A DNA stretch of 12,011 bases from Synergistota bacterium (GTDB taxonomy: Bacteria; Synergistota; JAGHAJ01), in contig JAGHAJ010000131.1 of the NCBI GenBank assembly GCA_021161545.1, positions 1 through 12,011 of the forward strand. Direction: 5' to 3'. The notes beneath the pieces were generated by a model. It made no database searches, was not told the origin of the DNA, and saw only the letters and a program-made list of their open reading frames with translations. Made by a program: the position numbers and the translations under genes. Shown piece after piece: positions 8,827 through 12,011 of this stretch (positions are counted from its first letter, which is position 1; each line of letters starts with the position of its first letter).

Positions 8827-9702
8827 ATGGGGCTTGTTTACATGAATGGTAGTTTTGTTCCGAAAGAGGAGGCAAAGGTCTCGGTCTTTGACCATGGTTT
8901 TTTATACGGTGATGGTGTATTTGAGGGTATAAGAGCTTATGATGGGGTGATATTCCGGCTAAACAGGCATATAAGGAGACTTTACAATTCGGCGAAGGCG
9001 ATAAGGCTGGAAATTCCGATGTCTGAAGAGGAGATGATTAAGGCTACTGTCGAGACAGTTAAAGTTAATAACCTGAGGGACGCGTATATAAGACTTGTAG
9101 TTTCCAGAGGAGAGGGGGACCTTGGATTAGACCCAAGAAAGTGTCTAAGGCCCAATGTGATAATAATTGCGGACGAAATAGTGCTCTTTCCTGAAGAACT
9201 CTACGAAAAGGGTCTTGAGATTGTAACTGCAGCGCCGCGTAAGAATTACGGAGAAGTGCTAAGCCCACAGATAAAGAGTCTGAACTATCTTAGCAGTGTA
9301 ATGGCAAAGATAGAGGCGATAGAGGCAGGTAGAATAGAGGCACTCATGATTACGAGGGAAGGATATGTTGCTGAGGGAACGGGGGATAATGTCTTTATTG
9401 TAAAAAATGGTGTTTTGATGACGCCTCCTCCGTATGTTGGGATCCTTGAAGGCATTACAAGGGAAGCAGTAATGGAGATAGCCCAGGATATGGGTATAAA
9501 AGTCTTGGAGACGCCATTCACAAGATTTGATGTGTATGCTGCCGATGAATGTTTCCTTACAGGTACAGCTGCTGAGATGATACCGGTTATTGCTGTTGAC
9601 GGCAGAAAGATAAACGATGGCGAGGTGGGACCTACCTTTAGGAAACTTTTGCGGAAATTCCGTGAGATAGTAAAAAATGATGGAGTGAAGGTATATGAGT
9701 GA
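8827..9702 (+). CDS. ilvE: Branched-chain amino acid aminotransferase (class IV)
   Basis: This PLP enzyme interconverts leucine, isoleucine or valine and their 2-keto acids, using glutamate/2-oxoglutarate. The 291 residues fit fold type IV. Visible motifs are FDHGFLYGDGVFEGIRAY near the N-terminus, the PLP-binding lysine K150 in QIKSLNYLSS, EGTGDNVF with E183, and a late FLTGTAAEMIPV stretch. ATG 8827 is chosen over the upstream in-frame ATG 8791 because GAGGAGGT (8811-8818) lies 8 nt before it and family similarity begins there. D-amino acid transaminase and aminodeoxychorismate lyase share the fold. The GIRAY motif and the buk and ptb neighbours favour IlvE. It could work in synthesis or in breakdown feeding ptb/buk. 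The stop overlaps buk by 8 nt. Confidence 0.88.
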   Translation: MGLVYMNGSFVPKEEAKVSVFDHGFLYGDGVFEGIRAYDGVIFRLNRHIRRLYNSAKAIRLEIPMSEEEMIKATVETVKVNNLRDAYIRLVVSRGEGDLGLDPRKCLRPNVIIIADEIVLFPEELYEKGLEIVTAAPRKNYGEVLSPQIKSLNYLSSVMAKIEAIEAGRIEALMITREGYVAEGTGDNVFIVKNGVLMTPPPYVGILEGITREAVMEIAQDMGIKVLETPFTRFDVYAADECFLTGTAAEMIPVIAVDGRKINDGEVGPTFRKLLRKFREIVKNDGVKVYE

Positions 9703-10768
9703 TTTTATGGTTCTGGTCATAAATCCGGGTTCTAGCTCAACGAAAACCTCTTTGTTTAGGGGTGAAGAAGAGCTCTGGTCTAAGAAGCTCTTTCACACGA
9801 ACGAGGAGCTCTCTGAGTTTGCTCATATAGTGGATCAGCAGGATTATAGGTATAACATGATAGTTTCTTCCCTTAAGAAAACTGGTTTCGAGATAGACCA
9901 GCTTGATGCGGTTGTGGGTAGGGGAGGACTGCTTGACCCATTGGAGAGTGGGACGTATGTGGTAGATGATGTACTGATTAGGGACCTCAAGCGTGGAAAA
10001 CCCTGGGAACACGCATCGAATTTGGGGGGAATAATAGCGAGAAAGATAGCAGATAGTGTAGGTATCCCTGCTTTTGTTGTTGACCCGGTTTCTGTAGATG
10101 AGTTTGAGGAAGTTTCCCGTATAACTGGTATGCCGGAGATAGAGAAAAGGAGTCTTTCTCATGCGTTGAACATAAAGGCGGTTGTGAGGCGTGCAGCGGC
10201 TAGGATGGGCAAACCATACGATGAGCTTAACTTCATCATTGCTCATTTGGGTGGAGGGATATCAGTTGCTGCACACAAGAGGGGTAGGATGATAGATGTA
10301 AATAATGCGAATGAGTTAGGTCCATTTTCTCCGGAGAGGACGGGGGGATTACCTGCAGTAGATATAATAAAAATGGCGTATTCTGGTAAGTACACATATA
10401 AAGAGCTGAGGTCTAAACTTGTTGGAAAGGGGGGACTTGTTGCTTACCTTGGCACGAATGATGTGAGGAAGGTAAAGGAGATGATAGCCCAAGGGAACAT
10501 GAATGCAGCCCTTGTGTATGAAGCTATGGCTTATCAGGTAGCAAAAGAGATAGGTGCAATGGCTGCTGCATTGGAAGGTAATGTTGATGCCATACTCATT
10601 ACGGGTGGTGTAGCATACAACGGTGACTTTGTGGATATGATAAGAAAAAGGGTGGAATTTATAGCGCCAGTTGAAGTTTTCCCAGGTGAAGATGAGATGC
10701 GAGCCCTTGCCGAAGGCGCGTTGAGGGTGCTTAAAGGAGAGGAAGAGCCGAAACTCTATAAAAGGTAG
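9695..10768 (+). CDS. buk: Butyrate kinase / branched-chain fatty acid kinase
   Basis: This kinase transfers phosphate between ATP and short-chain acyl phosphates, making ATP plus butyrate or a branched-chain acid, or the reverse. The 357 residues fit the family (about 355) and are clearly shorter than acetate kinase. Motifs are the ATPase-fold phosphate loop INPGSSSTKTSLF (residues 9-21), AHLGGGIS (183-190), IDVNNA, and PFSPERTGGLP (210-220), which is characteristic of butyrate kinases. A later ILITGGVAYN also fits the fold. ATG 9695 has GGAG at 9682-9685. ATG 9707, which starts at MVLVINPG, is possible. It is followed 9 bp later by its usual partner ptb. The ilvE neighbour suggests isobutyrate, isovalerate or 2-methylbutyrate as substrates, which is an inference. 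Confidence 0.92.
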   Translation: MSDFMVLVINPGSSSTKTSLFRGEEELWSKKLFHTNEELSEFAHIVDQQDYRYNMIVSSLKKTGFEIDQLDAVVGRGGLLDPLESGTYVVDDVLIRDLKRGKPWEHASNLGGIIARKIADSVGIPAFVVDPVSVDEFEEVSRITGMPEIEKRSLSHALNIKAVVRRAAARMGKPYDELNFIIAHLGGGISVAAHKRGRMIDVNNANELGPFSPERTGGLPAVDIIKMAYSGKYTYKELRSKLVGKGGLVAYLGTNDVRKVKEMIAQGNMNAALVYEAMAYQVAKEIGAMAAALEGNVDAILITGGVAYNGDFVDMIRKRVEFIAPVEVFPGEDEMRALAEGALRVLKGEEEPKLYKR

Positions 10769-10777
10769 GTGTGAATT

Positions 10778-11689
10778 GTGCCTATAAGAACCTTGGATGA
10801 ATTGAAGAATGCGGCAAAGGGTGTGGGAAGGCTTTCTATTGCTATTGCAGTGGCAGATGATAAAGATGTGTTAGAAGCAGTAAAGATGGCAATGGATTTT
10901 GGTATAGTTTCACCTATACTTGTTGGGAGAAAAACAAGGATTGAAACGATGCTGAAAGGCCTTTCGATAAATGTTGCAGATGTAGAGATAGTGGATCTAG
11001 AGGATGATGCTGAGGCATCTTTGGAGGCGGTGAGGCTTGTAAGTAGTGGTAAGGCGTCTTTGCTTATGAAGGGTATGGTAAAGACTGCAACTTTTCTGAA
11101 GGCGGTGCTGAATAAGGAAGTAGGATTAAGGACCGGTAGAATTTTGAGCCATGTCTTTCTAATAGAGCTGCCCTATGCAGGTAGGTTTTATGGAATAGCT
11201 GATGGCGGTATAAATATGTATCCTACGTTACAGGAAAAAGTTCAAATATTACAGAACACGGTGATGCTGTATCATGCCCTTGGTTATGAAATTCCTAAGG
11301 TAGCGGTGTTGGCGGCGGTGGAAGTAGTGAATCCGGATATGCCAGCGACGATAGATGCGGCTGCGTTGTCCAAGATGGTGGACAGGAAGCAGATAAAGGG
11401 AGTGGAGGTAGATGGGCCTTTGGCGTTGGATAATGCGGTTAGTGAGGTAGCTGCGCGGCACAAGGGTATAGAGAGTTCTGTTGCTGGTAAGGCAGACATA
11501 TTGCTCGTTCCTGATATAGAGGTAGGTAATATGACGGGCAAGGTTATGTTGGAGATGTCTGGTGGTAGGGGAGCAGGACTTGTTGTTGGTGCTAAAAGGC
11601 CTGTTGTCTTGACTTCTCGCATAGATACACCTGAGACACGGTTTTTGTCTATCTGTCTTGGTGTTGTTGCTACCAAAATTATAAAATAA
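10778..11689 (+). CDS. ptb: Phosphate butyryltransferase (first copy)
   Basis: This enzyme swaps CoA for phosphate on butyryl-CoA or branched acyl-CoA, giving the acyl phosphate used by Buk. The 303 residues match the Ptb family. The protein follows the family layout: TLDELKNAAKGVG opening, VAVADDKDVLEAV, ILVG, SGKASLLMKGMV near residues 88-99, a GGINMYPTL region, then LLVPDIEVGNM and VVLTSRIDT near the C-terminus. The start is GTG 10778, preceded by AGGTAGG-like bases that overlap the buk stop. It is followed after 17 bp by a second ptb. Codons 70-103 share a nearly identical DNA segment with that second copy, whereas the first 69 codons are much more diverged. Phosphate acetyltransferase is related, but the Buk partner favours butyryl-type substrates. 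Confidence 0.92.
   Translation: MPIRTLDELKNAAKGVGRLSIAIAVADDKDVLEAVKMAMDFGIVSPILVGRKTRIETMLKGLSINVADVEIVDLEDDAEASLEAVRLVSSGKASLLMKGMVKTATFLKAVLNKEVGLRTGRILSHVFLIELPYAGRFYGIADGGINMYPTLQEKVQILQNTVMLYHALGYEIPKVAVLAAVEVVNPDMPATIDAAALSKMVDRKQIKGVEVDGPLALDNAVSEVAARHKGIESSVAGKADILLVPDIEVGNMTGKVMLEMSGGRGAGLVVGAKRPVVLTSRIDTPETRFLSICLGVVATKIIK
10985..11085 (+). repeat. Direct repeat within ptb, copy 1
   Basis: These 101 bases match 11911-12011 with one difference (C at 10997 against A at 11923), including 88 consecutive identical bases. The offset is 926 bp, the tandem spacing of the two genes. The left edge is sharp. The right edge is unknown because copy 2 runs into the window end. Confidence 0.95.
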
Positions 11690-11706
11690 ATCAGGAGGTG
11701 TTCTTT

Positions 11707-12011
11707 ATGATAAAGACGTTAGATGCTTTGTTACAGAGGGCAAGAGATGTTGGCCCTCTAACGATATCTGTTGCGGTGGCACAGGACCTTGATGTCCTTG
11801 AGGCGGTTGATAAAGCAAGGGAAGAGGGAATATGTAAGGCTATCCTTGTAGGTGCCAAAAAGGGGATAGAGGATGAGGCGGAGAAGGGCGGAATAGAGCT
11901 CAAAGATTATGAGATAGTGGATATAGAGGATGATGCTGAGGCATCTTTGGAGGCGGTGAGGCTTGTAAGTAGTGGTAAGGCGTCTTTGCTTATGAAGGGT
12001 ATGGTAAAGAC
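11707..12011 (+). CDS. Second phosphate butyryltransferase, tandem paralog (3' truncated by window)
   Basis: ATG 11707 follows an excellent site AGGAGGTG (11693-11700). The frame is open to the window edge for 101 codons. The product begins MIKTLDALLQRARDVG and aligns without gaps to the first Ptb, shifted by one residue. By hand count about 32 of 67 residues match in the N-terminal part. From EIVD onward 33 of 34 residues are the same. Beyond base 11923 the DNA is identical to the first copy up to the edge. It may differ in acyl-CoA preference or be a recent partial copy. Whether it is full length and intact cannot be seen here. Confidence 0.88.
   Translation, partial: MIKTLDALLQRARDVGPLTISVAVAQDLDVLEAVDKAREEGICKAILVGAKKGIEDEAEKGGIELKDYEIVDIEDDAEASLEAVRLVSSGKASLLMKGMVK
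11911..12011 (+). repeat. Direct repeat within second ptb, copy 2 (cut by window edge)
   Basis: This is the partner of 10985-11085, lying in the same reading frame and at the same place in the protein. It continues out of the window, so its full length is not visible. Confidence 0.95.

Noticed and set aside
11658-11685. TTGGTG ... TATAAA promoter-like pair before the second ptb
   Set aside because: The -35 matches only three of six bases, and the -10 lies in the codons for the KIIK end of the first ptb. The 17-bp gap and strong ribosome binding site fit simple co-transcription.

Overview
This window is the replication-origin end of a bacterial chromosome, followed by a short lipid and acyl-phosphate metabolism block. 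It opens with the last 33 codons of dnaA. An AT-rich stretch with five DnaA boxes, a DnaA-trio element and a probable unwinding element (about 89-295) follows, which is a textbook oriC between dnaA and dnaN. Every gene lies on the + strand, moving away from the origin.

Layout: dnaA 3' end (1-102), oriC (89-295), dnaN (308-1432), recF (1429-2472), a dciA/DUF721 gene with its own apparent promoter and no leader (2526-2984), a small unlisted gene that resembles a shortened RemB/YaaB (2990-3154), gyrB (3141-5033), gyrA (5053-7464), psd (7451-8113), pssA (8094-8822), ilvE (8827-9702), buk (9695-10768), ptb (10778-11689) and the start of a second, tandem ptb (11707 to beyond the window). Gaps are 0-53 bp and many genes overlap by 4-20 bp. 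I see no convincing terminator after dnaN, so transcription may run through most of the block.

How the genes work together: dnaA, oriC, dnaN, dciA, recF and gyrBA cover initiation, helicase loading, the sliding clamp, fork repair and supercoiling. psd and pssA make phosphatidylethanolamine head groups. ilvE, buk and ptb could either ferment branched-chain amino acids to branched-chain acids with ATP formation, or supply branched acyl-CoA primers for membrane lipids. The second reading would link them to psd and pssA.

Organism: a bacterium of moderate to low GC with strong leading-strand G excess, heavy AGA/AGG arginine use and ATA isoleucine use, and anaerobe-type ptb/buk genes. This suggests an anaerobic, perhaps thermophilic, fermenter of a Bacillota-like or Synergistota-like lineage. 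The sequence alone does not settle the phylum. I found no clearly new multi-gene system. The points most worth a second look are an abrupt switch from divergence to near identity between the tandem ptb genes, the leaderless-looking dciA promoter, the hidden small gene before gyrB, and a sliding clamp without the usual C-terminal motif.
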